Assembly: GCA_021613535.1 (NCBI GenBank)
Contig: CP075493.1
Location: 2,666,001-2,730,000 of the forward strand
Origin: Adineta vaga
Lineage: Eukaryota > Rotifera
Reading direction: 5' to 3'
DNA length: 64,000 bases
The notes below the pieces were generated by a model. That model worked only from the letters and a program-made list of their open reading frames with translations, did not search any database and was not told the origin of the DNA. Below, in pieces: positions 49,137-60,067 of this stretch (position 1 is its first letter; the number at the start of each line of letters is the position of its first letter). A program made the translations under genes and the position numbers.

Positions 49137-50333
49137 TTTCGTTTTTGACTAAATTTCTTTGTCTCTCTTCTTTGTATGTCTATTCGTGTGGATGTATGTA
49201 TACTGACAAAAAAGAAAAATGCCAATTTATTCCAAGTAATCGACGCATTTTAACACAACTGTCATTTGATCTGACTGCCTTCAAACTGTGACAAGTATTT
49301 TAACTATTGAGAGACAATCTGCATATGTGAATGAGAAACGCCTAGTTTTCTTTTTTCAATTCTTTTCAATACTTATCGAACAAGTATTGATTGAATGCAT
49401 ATTCAAATCTAATCGACGGGCAGAAGGTGATTAGTCTTTTGACGCCAATGATTGAATCATCAGATGTTTTCAGATTGAAGAACAATAAGAACAACGCCTT
49501 AGGAAACAAACAGTCGAGAGACTCATTCAGATAATTATGATAAGAATTTAGACATTTTTTCTCTCTCTCTCTCTAGAAATCATTTCAGAGAAGCTTATTA
49601 TCAAATTTGATTAGATCTTTTAGTCTTAAGACTTTTTCAAGATTATATCTTCAAGTCATATTCGATTGGAAATCTCTAACTAATAGTAAAATATTACAAT
49701 TATAAAAGATGATCAATCTGATAGATTGAATATAGACAAGAAGCTATATGAATAAGTATAAACAATGTAAAGAAACAAAGAAAATTATAACTAGATAGAT
49801 TTTTTTCGTTTGATAATCTTAGAATATAATGACTGATGTTCCTTGGAGAGATGAATGTAGAAATTTCATAGGCAAAATTAAGTAACAACATCGAGTGCTA
49901 AAAGCTTAACAATTGTCAGTTGATCTTGACTTGTTGAATGTACTACATTGTAGTTGTTCGTAATTGTATCTATTAATTATCTATTCAGTTTTTTTTCCTT
50001 CTTCAATGCAAATAAAGAAATCGAATTCATTTACATATGAAATTATCAACATAGTTTCAGAATTTATGCATAAATAACTGTCGCTTAAAAGAAAATCTTT
50101 CAAGGTTACATGTAAAAAAAAGAACGAATTTTCATTATCACGTTCAGTAATTTCTAGAATTTAAATAGACAAAGACATGACCTGATGTGTCTTATGTAAA
50201 TAGAAAAGAAAAATAGATGGTAAGAGAAATGTTATCTAAAATCTTTTTTCGATCGTATATCTAGGCATGTCGTAGACACTATTTTTATTTATTCTATCTC
50301 TTTCGTACGTATCACATATCCGACTAAACAATC
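49137..50333. other. Intergenic region downstream of HMX
   Basis: 1.2 kb, AT-rich, with a CT microsatellite (49560-49574) and one TTGACGCCAAT copy (49439-49449). No gene is supported. Confidence 0.5.
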
Positions 50334-50732
50334 ATGATTGGTCAACGAGCTATATATCTATTTACATCTTTAGTTTTCATCTTAGTAATCATTACTTCAT
50401 CAGCTCCAATTGTTGATAAACAATTAATTACACAGCAATCAATAAGTTTAACAACAATTGAACCAATTAATTATGATGATAATGATAAAAGTGAATCAGA
50501 TGAAACATCAAGCGAAGATAATACCACTGTTTTCACTACATTAATGTCTGAAATAGTTACCACTGATCTTCCCATGATCAAGAATAATTCATTACCTTTT
50601 GATATTGCCGAAATTCTCAATGGAATCAATCCATTTCCAGTAGAAAAGGAAATGGTATTACCAGCAACACCAACAACTGATTTTCCCGAATGGTTTGAAT
50701 CTCATACTTTTGTTTATGAACAAAACAATTAA
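50334..50732 (+). CDS. Small secreted Thr/Ser/Asp-rich orphan protein
   Basis: A single 132-codon exon. The N-terminus MIGQRAIYLFTSLVFILVIITSSAP is a clear signal peptide with a plausible cleavage site after the SSA. The mature part is acidic and Thr/Ser-rich (DKSESDETSSEDNT), with several N-x-S/T glycosylation sites and no cysteines. It ends DFPEWFESHTFVYEQNN. I recognise no family. A stop, then AATAAA within about 60 nt (50780), supports a real transcript end. Function unknown. Confidence 0.55.
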   Translation: MIGQRAIYLFTSLVFILVIITSSAPIVDKQLITQQSISLTTIEPINYDDNDKSESDETSSEDNTTVFTTLMSEIVTTDLPMIKNNSLPFDIAEILNGINPFPVEKEMVLPATPTTDFPEWFESHTFVYEQNN

Positions 50733-51086
50733 ACAAGTTACATAAAAACATTCGTTTTTGATTTTTTGTGTGTTTTGAACTTAATAAACTAGCTATTGAT
50801 TTTGTTACATTGAAACATTCTCTTCTTTATTTGATACGTCATTCAATTTTCGACAAAATGATGATCAAAATTATTTTCATACAAACAAATAGACTTTATT
50901 TACATAAAATATTCAATCACATATTTAATTATTTAGTTATTTTTCTTTTCTATTCTTTTTTTTTTTTGTTACTACAAGACAAAATAACAATGATGATTAA
51001 ATACAACGACAAAACATCACCGGATATCGTGAAACAAAGAAAGAAAGAAAGAAAAAACAAACATGACTTATTCATTCAATTTCATT
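50733..51086. other. Short intergenic region
   Basis: AT-rich spacer between the secreted orphan and the TMEM185 pair. The open frame 50768-51112 is low-complexity and overlaps the neighbour's coding end, so it is not supported. Confidence 0.4.
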
Positions 51087-52553
51087 TTAATCAGGCTCTA
51101 AAAGTGACATGAAATCGTATTCTGTATGAAGACTTTTTTCATGGGTTATATTCGTTGCAAATAATTTGTTCATAGTAATTGATTCAATATTTTTCTGGAC
51201 ATTTGATGTTGTTACATCAATTATAATATCATTCATTGGCGTCGTTGTTGACGAACGTGGACCAAACTTAAATTGATTATTAAAATAAAGTGTAATAAAT
51301 GGACATTTACCAAGAATAATTTCGAATAAATCACGTCGTAAACCAAACCACCCTATTGAAAAACGAAACAAACAAGAGTTACAATAGAATTCATATTAGA
51401 TAAAGATATATTTACATGGATTACTATCCGTCGCGCCGAATGAAAACGTCAGCCATGCTATCAAAGCAATCCATAATGGTATTGCTATCACAGTGTAGGA
51501 CATTTTCGCTATTTTGTCATTTCCTTCAAGATCCAGTCGATCCACAAGTAAAACCTAAAGTATGAAAACATTAAATATCAAAAGAACTTGGTTAATCTGA
51601 TCGATAAATGAATTTATCTTTGACTTACTGCAAAAATGCTAAATGGAATGAACATAAGAGCATAAACAATTGCTTCTGTGATAGTGCTCGATTCACGTTG
51701 ATTGGGTACTAAGCGACGAGAACAACGATGTATAATCGCAAGAATTAATTTTGAAATAACAAATAATAAAGCAATACATAATGTAATCCAAACTGGAACA
51801 AAGATGACCTATGAATATTATGAAGAATTATTTGATGAGAGAAATTCTGATCAATTAAAAACTACATACAACATATCGCCATGTAATTACAGAATCTAAA
51901 CGAAGTGGAAAGAATAAAAAGAAAAGTCCATTAGCTGAGATAAAAGCTTGAATCTAAATACAATCGAAGAATGATACAATTAAATCCGAAACACTTTTTT
52001 TTGCTCAAACAACATACGAGAAAATTTCTTTGTACTTTCAATGACCATAAGCATGATAAAAACGCCAGAAATGTACAGAGAAATAATGGAATAAAACATA
52101 TAATCCAACGACCTTCGAGCGGATGTTCTAATTTGTCACATGCAAGAATTTCAAATATAAATATAAGTAAATGAAGAAAAAAGTAGATAATTAATGCTCG
52201 ACAATCATTATCTGGTGAACGAAGAATTCTATAAATAAAAAATAGATACAATTGATTTCTATGATTAATTTACCTATCTCGTTCTCCATTTTTACACCAG
52301 ACAAATACGCCTGTACAGGCACCAAATACCACAAGCATTTTCCAGATGAATAATGGCAAGAAGACAAGCCAATAACTGATTTTAATATATCCATCTTGTT
52401 GTAATGCGAATAAGATTGAAAAGAGTAAAAGTGAAAAAGTTATAACAAAACGTCTACAACACAAAAAAGTTCGTTGTTTCTTTGGAATTCAAATAGGAAA
52501 CAAAGAAATCCTTACGCGGGATTACACGACTGAATATACTTCGAAGTGTCCAT
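51087..52553 (-). CDS. TMEM185-like multi-pass membrane protein, copy 1
   Basis: The start at 52553 (MDTSKYIQSCNP) joins across an intron to RFVITFSLLLFSILFALQQDG, then YWLVFLPLFIWKMLVVFGAC. This corresponds to the NPSKF...LLLFSVLLPLRLDG and [20 protein letters not shown] stretch of human TMEM185A/B. Further exons give repeated transmembrane helices (LIIYFFLHLLIFIFEILACD, WIICFIPLFLCTFLAFLSCL), then GWFGLRRDLFEIILGKCPF and a tail ending LLEPD. The WxGxRRDF-type segment and acidic PD terminus also match the family (about 8-9 helices, function unclear, ER/plasma membrane). It lies 92 bp after the stop of a paralogue on the same strand; the spacer has AATAAA and then a CATTTTAG acceptor (52569-52570). 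Confidence 0.8.
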
Positions 52554-52645
52554 CCATTATCAATTCATCTAAAATGAAAAACAAGAAGTTATTTTATATT
52601 TATTCTCCACAAAGGGCAAAAGAAAAGAAAGTCTCTTCTATTTTA

Positions 52646-54190
52646 TCAATCCGGTTCATGTAATTTTAAAATATTCGATGGTGAGATTAATACTGTTGTT
52701 AAACATTCATTTTCACCCTGATCAACTTTTAATTGATCACAACATGAAGAGGATTTCTTTTGAAAAAACATTCGACGAGTTGATTGCAAATTTCGATTTA
52801 GTTGTGTAGTAGATCTTATTATTGGATTCATGGCCGTTGATGAAACATTATGTGCTGATGTTGTCGGAGAATCAGATGGAGGAAAATGATATTCAATATT
52901 AGCATAAGTTTCAAATATCGGACATAAATGTAAAAGCCATCCGCATGCATCTTGTCGTAAACCGAACCACCCTTGAAAGAAAGAAGAATTTTAAAGACAA
53001 ACTTTTTACATTTAGTCTTACAGTGATTCGCTGGTACTCGACTACCAAATGACATGTAAATGAGTATTATTAATGCAATATACAATGGTAAACAAACCAC
53101 AATAAATGAAAAATGAATCGAGCGTTCAAGATAGAAGACTAAAAGTATCTAAATATAGATGAAAAAGAAAAACATATTCTCAATTAGAATTCGTTTTTGA
53201 AGATAAAAGAAGATATTTTACTTGAAAAATAAGTAAAAAGAAAAGTACACATATATGGCCAACAGTTGAACTTGTTAAAATTTGACAATAATGTCGATGT
53301 AATTGATGCTGACCAGATGAATTCGATTGATTTTGATTTCGATAATAATGAATACATGTCCAAATAATTCGACCAATACAAAATATAATTGATATACCCA
53401 TGACAATCCATAGTGGAATAAATACAGCCTAAAAATATCCACATTCAATAAGCTAAAATGAAATGTCAAAGAAAAAGAAAACAAACCGCATAATTCCATG
53501 TTAAAATACTATTATCTAATTTTAATGCAAAAAAAATAAATTGAAGAATATTAACAACAAATAAAGCTTGAATCTAAAAAACGATTCGAAAATTCTTCTC
53601 ATTTCGAAATTATTTCATGGAATTTTTACCTCCCAAGAACGACCATGACGTAGTAACCAAACATAAGTAAATACGGATATAATTGACAGAACAATTAATG
53701 GTAAAAAACAAACAATCCATGTTAAACGATAATCGGGATCATTTGGTTGTTCAAGATTATAACATATTAAGATTTCAAATAGAAGTAAAAGAATTGTTTC
53801 AATTAAATTTAAAAATAGTGCTCGACATTGAATTGGTGAATTTCGTTCACGACTAAAGTAGAATTATGTTATAAAACTCAAATATATTAGTTTATTTTCT
53901 TTTTTTAAATTTACTTTCTCGATCGAACACAACAATATGTTAATATACCAACAATTGCTCCTGAAATGCCTAAGAACTTCCAAATAAATAACGGAAGAAA
54001 GACCAACCAGTACGGCCAAAATAGAAATAACTCTTCCCGAAGAGCATAAAAAATACTAAAGATTAATAAGCAAAATGAAACAAGAAATTGACTAGAAAAA
54101 AACAAAACAAAACACATAAGAACATCATTTCTTTGTTCAACAATACATTTACCATGCATTGAATTCTTGCCAAACTGAAACTCTGTTCAT
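52646..54190 (-). CDS. TMEM185-like multi-pass membrane protein, copy 2
   Basis: This is a tandem paralogue of the gene just downstream. Exon 1 (54190; MNRVSVWQEFNAC) joins to QFLVSFCLLIFSIFYALREE, then YWLVFLPLFIWKFLGISGAI. Later exons hold matched transmembrane helices and the GWFGLRQDACGWLLHLCPIF block (about 52.97-52.90 kb); the C-terminus is LHEPD. Its exon layout parallels copy 1, but sequence identity looks moderate, so the duplication is not recent. A three-codon upstream ORF (ATG ATT CGA TGA) overlaps the start codon. Function is unknown beyond the TMEM185 family assignment. Confidence 0.8.
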
Positions 54191-54456
54191 CGAATCATTT
54201 GATTTTGAGCAAGATTTATTACATATAAGACTACATTATTACACATAAAGAAATATTTGATCTTAAAAATAAAAGATGACATTCAAATAATGATTAGAGA
54301 TAATCTATAAATATTGCTAGAGTTTTTTATTATTTTTTTCCTCTTCTTGTTGCTTGCTTGCGTCCTTGTTGTTCTTAGTAAACTTAATCAGTCATATGCC
54401 TTCTTTTACCAATCTAGAAATGAGTAGACATTTTTTTGACTAGATGGCGCTATGCT

Positions 54457-54880
54457 CAGGGGTGTCCCGATGAGGGTGGGCGTTGAGTGCCCCCTCAATC
54501 TTGGAATATTTTGTTGTCTTGCTCGCCAGTTGATGAATATTTTTGGAAAGCTTCCGAAATAATCTTCAAATTTCAGAAAAAGTTTTCCAAAATCACCAAA
54601 TTTCTTTTTAAATTCCAAAACAATTCCAAATTTTTTTAATAAATGTTCAAAAACTCTTCGAAATTTTCGAACATCTTGAAAATCCAAAGCAAACTCAGAA
54701 AATGTCGAAACAATTTCGAAAATCGTTGAGAAACTGGAGGTGTTTTTTCAAAAATTCCCGGAAATCTTTCAAAATTTCTAAAAATCTGCAAAAAAAGCTT
54801 GTAATATTTTTAAAATTTTTCAAAATTCATCGACGCCCGCCCCCTCCCCCCTCAATCTTTTGGGCTTCGGGACATCCCTG
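54457..54880. mobile_element. Non-autonomous hAT-like element (424 bp)
   Basis: The ends are near-perfect inverted repeats: CAGGGGTGTCCCGA on the left and, read inward from the right, CAGGGATGTCCCGA (13 of 14 match). CAGGG fits the YARNG start of hAT elements. Subterminal GC-rich blocks share the direct repeat CCCCCTCAATCTT (54489-54501 and about 54848-54860). The interior consists of degenerate A/T tracts around TTTCGAAAA-like units, with no coding capacity. GC-rich ends are sharply unlike the flanking DNA. The 8 bp on either side do not match, so a target duplication is not visible; insertion may be old or one end altered. Confidence 0.6.
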
Positions 54881-54889
54881 AAATTCATC

Positions 54890-56300
54890 TTGGTGTTTAG
54901 GTTATCAAATTCTTGATAAATCCGATGGAAATAAAGAAAGAATATTTCGTATTGTTAAACCAAAAGAAGTTTATCTTGATGATGATCATCAATGTGCTAT
55001 TGATCTTCGTCCATAATGTGTACCAGATGAACTGGAATTAACAAAATTATATGAACGATTTGGTGCAAAATGGATTTCCGAATCTGTTCAAAGAACTTTA
55101 GTTCATCAAGGTTTACAGTTTTCTTGTTTGATTTCTTTTGTCTTTAAAAACCTTTTATTTTCGTTTTAAGAAAAACTTTTGTTACAGATCAAAGTAAAAA
55201 ACTTCAAGATTTAATTTTATATCGTTTAGATATGTTATTTGTTAATAATCGAGTATGATTTTATATAGATACGGAGACTTTATTTGAAATTTTCTTTTCT
55301 TTTTTTAGGGAGAAACAATTGATAATGTTGATGAGAAACGAATTGATTTATTAAGAAATAAATTATCTGTTTATGAATCTGAAGGTATTCAATGTCAATT
55401 AATATTTAAAAAAAACCAATTGTATTAAATGTAAGACAAAAACAAAATTTTCTTTTTTTAAAACAAATCAATGTAGTTCATGTGCACTAGAATTTAATAA
55501 AAAATCAAGTGAATTTATTTCTTCATAAAGATCTTTCAAATATTGATTATATTGATATATCAACAGAATTAACAAGATTTCTTTATAAAAAACAATTAAT
55601 TCATTGGTTCATTCAATTAGTGATAAACTTTCATCACCTTTAGAAACTCTTAAAAGACGTGAAATTCCAGTTGATCGTTTATTAAAAATTCAACAACAAC
55701 GTTTGTTTTTTTTTCTTCATTTTCTTTTTCAGCTCCTCAATTAACAACACCAATTCAACATTAAAAAATCGAACAAAATATTCCAAAATCAATTGAAGAA
55801 AAACCTTTACAACAATCACCTGTAAAGACACCAATTGAACAACCTATCCATCAACCACAAATATATCCAAAACAATCCCAATATGAAAATAATAATAATA
55901 ACAATCAATCAAGAAGATTTTTACAAAGTTCAAAAGAGTAAGACAAATAATAAGAGTGTGAGTGATGATGAGAGTGATAATGTGAACTTTGCCGGTAATG
56001 GCGACCCCAGAATTTCCACTCAGGATGGGCTCAGTTCACCCTTGGCGTCGCCACTATTTGCCGGTCTCTATTACTCAAAAATATGAAGTGCACGCAAATC
56101 GCGATCAGTGGAAATAAAACATCATCAAATCCAATTGTACGTCGTATAATAAAGTTTTCTTTTATGGTTACTTGTCATGAATTATCACATAACATCGATT
56201 CAAATCATGATTTAAATTTTATTAATCATCTTGAAAAAGTTTCAGCAAGATTTATAGATCAAAGAGATTTATTTCTATCAACATTTGCTTTTGAATAGAC
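54890..56300 (+). pseudogene. Decayed NO VEIN/DUF3684-like (HSP90-type ATPase family) gene fragment
   Basis: Translating across frames gives recognisable protein text broken by stops and frameshifts: IFRIVKPKEVYLDDDHQCAI, a stop, then VPDELELTKLYERFGAKWIS, KKLQDLILYRLDMLFVNNRG, LLRNKLSVYESEGIQCQL, further breaks, then SISDKLSSPLETLKRREIPV, and finally CHELSHNIDSNHDLNFINHL near 56176-56235. The blocks resemble the C-terminal part of large proteins related to plant NO VEIN and fungal DUF3684 proteins, as I recall them; that name is tentative. Decay is certain. A small hAT-like element interrupts it at 55996-56056, and a larger one lies immediately upstream. Confidence 0.6.
55996..56056. mobile_element. 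61-bp hAT-like miniature element with 8-bp target duplication
   Basis: The sequence starts TAATGGCGACCCCA and ends in the reverse complement of TAGTGGCGACGCCA (12 of 14 match). It is flanked on both sides by the identical 8-mer TTTGCCGG (55988-55995 and 56057-56064). An 8-bp duplication plus a YARNG terminus is the signature of hAT transposition. It is GC-rich and inserted in the pseudogene. Confidence 0.7.
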
Positions 56301-57438
56301 GCTATTTATTTATTTGTACATTATGCATTTCAGCTCATATATCATTTTAATAAATTGATGGATTAGAAAAACAAATCATCATTGCACAAACTAATTTGTA
56401 TTTGTTTAAATTTAAAAGATTTTTTTTTGCATAGATGAACGTCAGAATGTTTCCCATTTGGATAAAAGAGTGGCTGCCTACTTCGAGTTCGGAGATTTTA
56501 AAAATATATCTTAGTATAAAACTGATGCTGACGAACACATAGTTTTACTTATTTATACCTATAAATCATATTTAAACATAGATGCATCTTTATGTGCGAG
56601 TTATAATTAAGTCAGATGAAAACAAATCTATTCCTAACAAGTCGTATTTCTATAGGAGACTATATAAATGAACTATGAATGTATCGAAATAAAAGTATGT
56701 CTAGTCGTACTATATACTAAAGTTTTAGCTTTTATTTTGTTCATTTATTTTCGAAGTTACAACAAGTAGCTGAATCTTCATTTACATTCGAACTCGAATT
56801 AGATAGCTCATGATGAAAATATAACATATAATATTATGTTGTGGTAAGTGGTTATATCGTTCGATACGATTCGTATATACTACGTACAGTTATGTTCCTC
56901 ACGTGTAAGAAGCGTCTTGTAAGAATAGTGTACGAAGTAGAGCGACATATCTACAAATACTGCGCTCATCGACATGGGTATGTTTAGCGTTTTTTTTGTT
57001 TGTTGGAGGTTATATCTCATAGTGGTATCTATGTTAATACATAAAAATGTTTAATAGTAAACTTAGAAAGAAATTTGGTAGATACAAGAGAATTTAAGAT
57101 TTAAAATAACTTGATATTTGTAAACTAAGCCGATTACAGGTAAGGAATACTTGTGCCAAACATAAGAGGAATACATGTCAATATAAGTAAAATGACCACC
57201 GTATCGCTGACGCTGAATGTAGTCAAAACATTCATAAATATATGAAATTTGTCTTCTGTTGATGACAAAGACATGTCGAGTATATGATAGATGTATCTTT
57301 CACCAACTAGACGTAAAAAAGTCTCTTGATATAACAGACAATTTATCTCGTTCATATACTTAATATATTATGTGATTTTTAGATTGATTTTTTGTATTAT
57401 TTAAGTTTGGATATTCAAATTGATTTTGAATTATCAAT
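56301..57438. other. Intergenic region after the pseudogene
   Basis: 1.1 kb, AT-rich. The minus-strand open frame at 57134-57355 has no family resemblance. Nothing is supported. Confidence 0.45.
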
Positions 57439-58248
57439 ATGCCATCGAATTCGATTATAAAACTTATCAATTTCTTGTTTAATAATGATATATGTCATTA
57501 TAAATTTGCTATCAGCGAACCAGTTGAAGATACTGATCGTATGATTCGGCAAAGATTTAATATTCCATCAACTCGTATTTATTTCCTCGTTGATAAATCC
57601 GATTCAAGATTTATGTCTTTACATACACTAGCATCTTTACCAGATGAAACAAATGTTAGTATCGAATTACAAGATTTGGATTTAAATCGTACAGCGTCTG
57701 TTAATCTTTTGAAAAGCGTTGATCGTGGTATGTTTGTCTTTTGAAACTTCCACGCATTTTACCTATCTTTTTTTAGAAACATCATCATTCAGTGATAATA
57801 AAAATGAAATGAATCCTTCAGATTTATCATTAACATCTACAAGTGAAAGTGAAAATGATGCCAAATTAAATGTTAATTATCATAGTTTAATTTCACATAG
57901 TGGCATGACGAAAAAGAATATTTCAGAAGAAAGAAAAAAAAGACGTGAAGCAAATATTATGTGCAATAGAAAAATTAATCATTTCTTTGCAAAATATGGC
58001 AATATCGAACCTAGTAAGTGTTTATTAGAAAAGATCTCTATTTTTTATTTTTAAAAATGAATATTTTAGTTGATTACCATCATGTCAGTCGTGATCTGAT
58101 GATGAATTTAAATATTGCAAAACATGAAATTTATAATTTACTCAAATTCATTCGAAATACAATGGTTCCTGCATCGTTAAATTTGAATAGACAGAATATT
58201 ATTGATATGCTCTCTGATATCTATAAAAAGAATTATTTACATGATTAA
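57439..58248 (+). CDS. Orphan three-exon protein
   Basis: Three exons joined by two short GT-AG introns (about 57729-57776 and about 58014-58069) give roughly 235 residues. The first exon (MPSNSIIKLINFLFNNDICH, then MIRQRFNIPSTRIYFLVDKS) alternates strands and loops in a way that could form a small ubiquitin-like fold; this is a guess. The middle is Ser/Asn-rich and then basic (EERKKRREANIMCNRKINHF). The last exon (SRDLMMNLNIAKHEIYNLLK) looks helical. No signal peptide or transmembrane helix is present. I recognise no family. Intact splicing and frames argue that it is not a pseudogene even though it neighbours one. Confidence 0.55.
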
Positions 58249-58548
58249 ACAGAATGAAAAAACATTCATCTAAAAGATTTCTTTTTCTATATAGACAATT
58301 TCGTCTCTTTTAAAATATAAGATTTCGCTTACAACGAATCATTTGAATATGTATCTCATCTATGCATATGAGAATGTAGATCTATTGAATATAATTATAG
58401 TATAGAGATAGAAATATATCGATTTCATCATGAATTTTGAAATAATTATTTTATTACAAATTCAATAAGAAAAAAAAATGTTCTCTCTTCTTTTTATTTA
58501 TGATTTTCCTATGAATGAAAAAAGAAAAGAATACTGAAACAAACGTTA
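58249..58548. other. Short convergent spacer
   Basis: 300 bp between the orphan's stop and the TMEM177-like gene's stop. AT-rich, probably overlapping 3'UTRs. Confidence 0.45.
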
Positions 58549-59998
58549 TTAACGATTCGATGATGAACTATCCATAGAATTAGTCGTCGGTATTGATTTA
58601 AAGATTGTTTTCTTTGCTTCATCTTCCGATATATTCATTAATCTTTCCATTTTAGCTTTCAATCGTTTCAATCGATAACCAATCAGTGGATTCCAATGGT
58701 GGATTGGAATAGTTAATCCTGCTAAATATGGTAATCTAATACGTGTTTTTGTTCGTTCACCATCTGAATCGAAAAAATCTTTTCCATTTCGTAATAATTC
58801 ACGTAAAATACGATTTCTTTCAAGATGTTTTTCAAGAAATTCAATACCACCTTCGAGAAAATCTAAACCATAGCCTATTGTTGATGAATCACGTATTCGA
58901 CTAACTTGCATATTAATAAGACGACCAAGAAATGGTGATAAATAGAAACATAACAAACCATTGAGAAGAAGAAAATGAAAAAAGAGAAAACGTTTTGGAC
59001 GTGTTGGAAAATAATGACGTAAACGTGTATAAAGTGTAAATGGAAGAAAAAATGAACCAGCAACAATTCCCCAAGGCATCATATGCCATGGACCAGATGC
59101 AATTTCGAATTGATCAGCGATAATATATTTTTTTGCATTATCCGAAAGAAAAAATGTTTCTATTAATTTTTGTACCAGTATTGTTTCACCTAAATAGAAG
59201 AGAAATCAATCATTGATGTTTCAAACAAAACAACGTAACATTACGTGTTAATGGTTGAACGGGGGAAGGCATGGGTAAAGAAGGGAGTGATGATGATGGT
59301 GGTGGTGGTGGTGGAGACGTTGGAGAATGGCCGAACCATTGATTGAACCAAGATTTAGATTCATTCGATGTTGCGATTATTTCTTCTGATTGAGGTTTTG
59401 GTTTTTCAGTTTTCTTTGAAGGAAAATTTAGTTTACTCTCATCAACACGGGATAGATCAATCTTAGAAAAATCAATTTCTTGACCACTAAAATTTATTTT
59501 AACTTTTTTTAAATCATCTATCGAAGAGATATTTGCCCATTGTGGAACCATTAAATAAACAATACCATCGAATAATGGTGTAAAATGACCATTAAGATCA
59601 AAATCAAGACCAGTATGTACACATGGACGAATATCAAAATTAGGTGTACGACGCATTTGTTCTGGTAAACGCATTCGAATAGCCACCTATAAATAAGAAG
59701 TGCGGATTTTCTCAACCGACAAAAACACAACAAGATTGCTTTACTTCAGTTGCTAATCGATTATATGATGAATTGACTTTAATAAATTCTCCGTTTTCAT
59801 TTGTGGGTCGTTTAAATAAATATTTCAATGTTTTCTCTGGTTGAGCTATTGTGAACATATAAGGACCGACGATAATACCTGAATGAGAAATTAACAAAAG
59901 AAAATCTTGGATTAAACGCTTTTGTTTTTCTATATACCTGTACATGCAAATGCACGAACTAGCTTTGCTATATTTGTTTTCTGTGATTGATAACTCAT
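58549..59998 (-). CDS. TMEM177-like mitochondrial membrane protein (tentative)
   Basis: The first exon is MSYQSQKTNIAKLVRAFACT. Then come GIIVGPYMFTIAQPEKTLKY, VAIRMRLPEQMRRTPNFDIR, an insert with Pro-rich low complexity (PTSPPPPPPSSSLPSLP), two hydrophobic helices (PWGIVAGSFFLPFTLY and FLFFHFLLLNGLLCFYLSPF), and a C-terminal GYGLDFLEGGIEFLEKHLER followed by NRILRELLRNGKDFF. The last part recalls the GGVEFYEKLLSGNLALRSLLG region of TMEM177, and the N-terminus recalls its P-x-x-Y-P-D-type start. TMEM177 assists COX2 assembly in the inner mitochondrial membrane. Similarity is modest and from memory. The ATG directly abuts a TTGTAG acceptor, 69 bp after the CDK10 stop. Confidence 0.5.
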
Positions 59999-60067
59999 CT
60001 ACAATGAGGAAAGTTTTACAATAGATACATTGAAAGAGAAAAACAAACAATTGAAAAAAAGATTTTA

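Noticed and set aside
50768-51112. 114-codon frame after the secreted orphan
   Set aside because: Low-complexity Phe/Leu/Lys text that runs into the 3' coding end of TMEM185 copy 1 on the other strand.
54449-54888. 8-bp target duplication for the 424-bp element
   Set aside because: Flanks GCTATGCT and AAATTCAT do not match, so none is claimed.
57134-57355. 73-codon minus-strand frame with a hydrophobic end
   Set aside because: Too short and unlike anything recognised; no splice partners seen.
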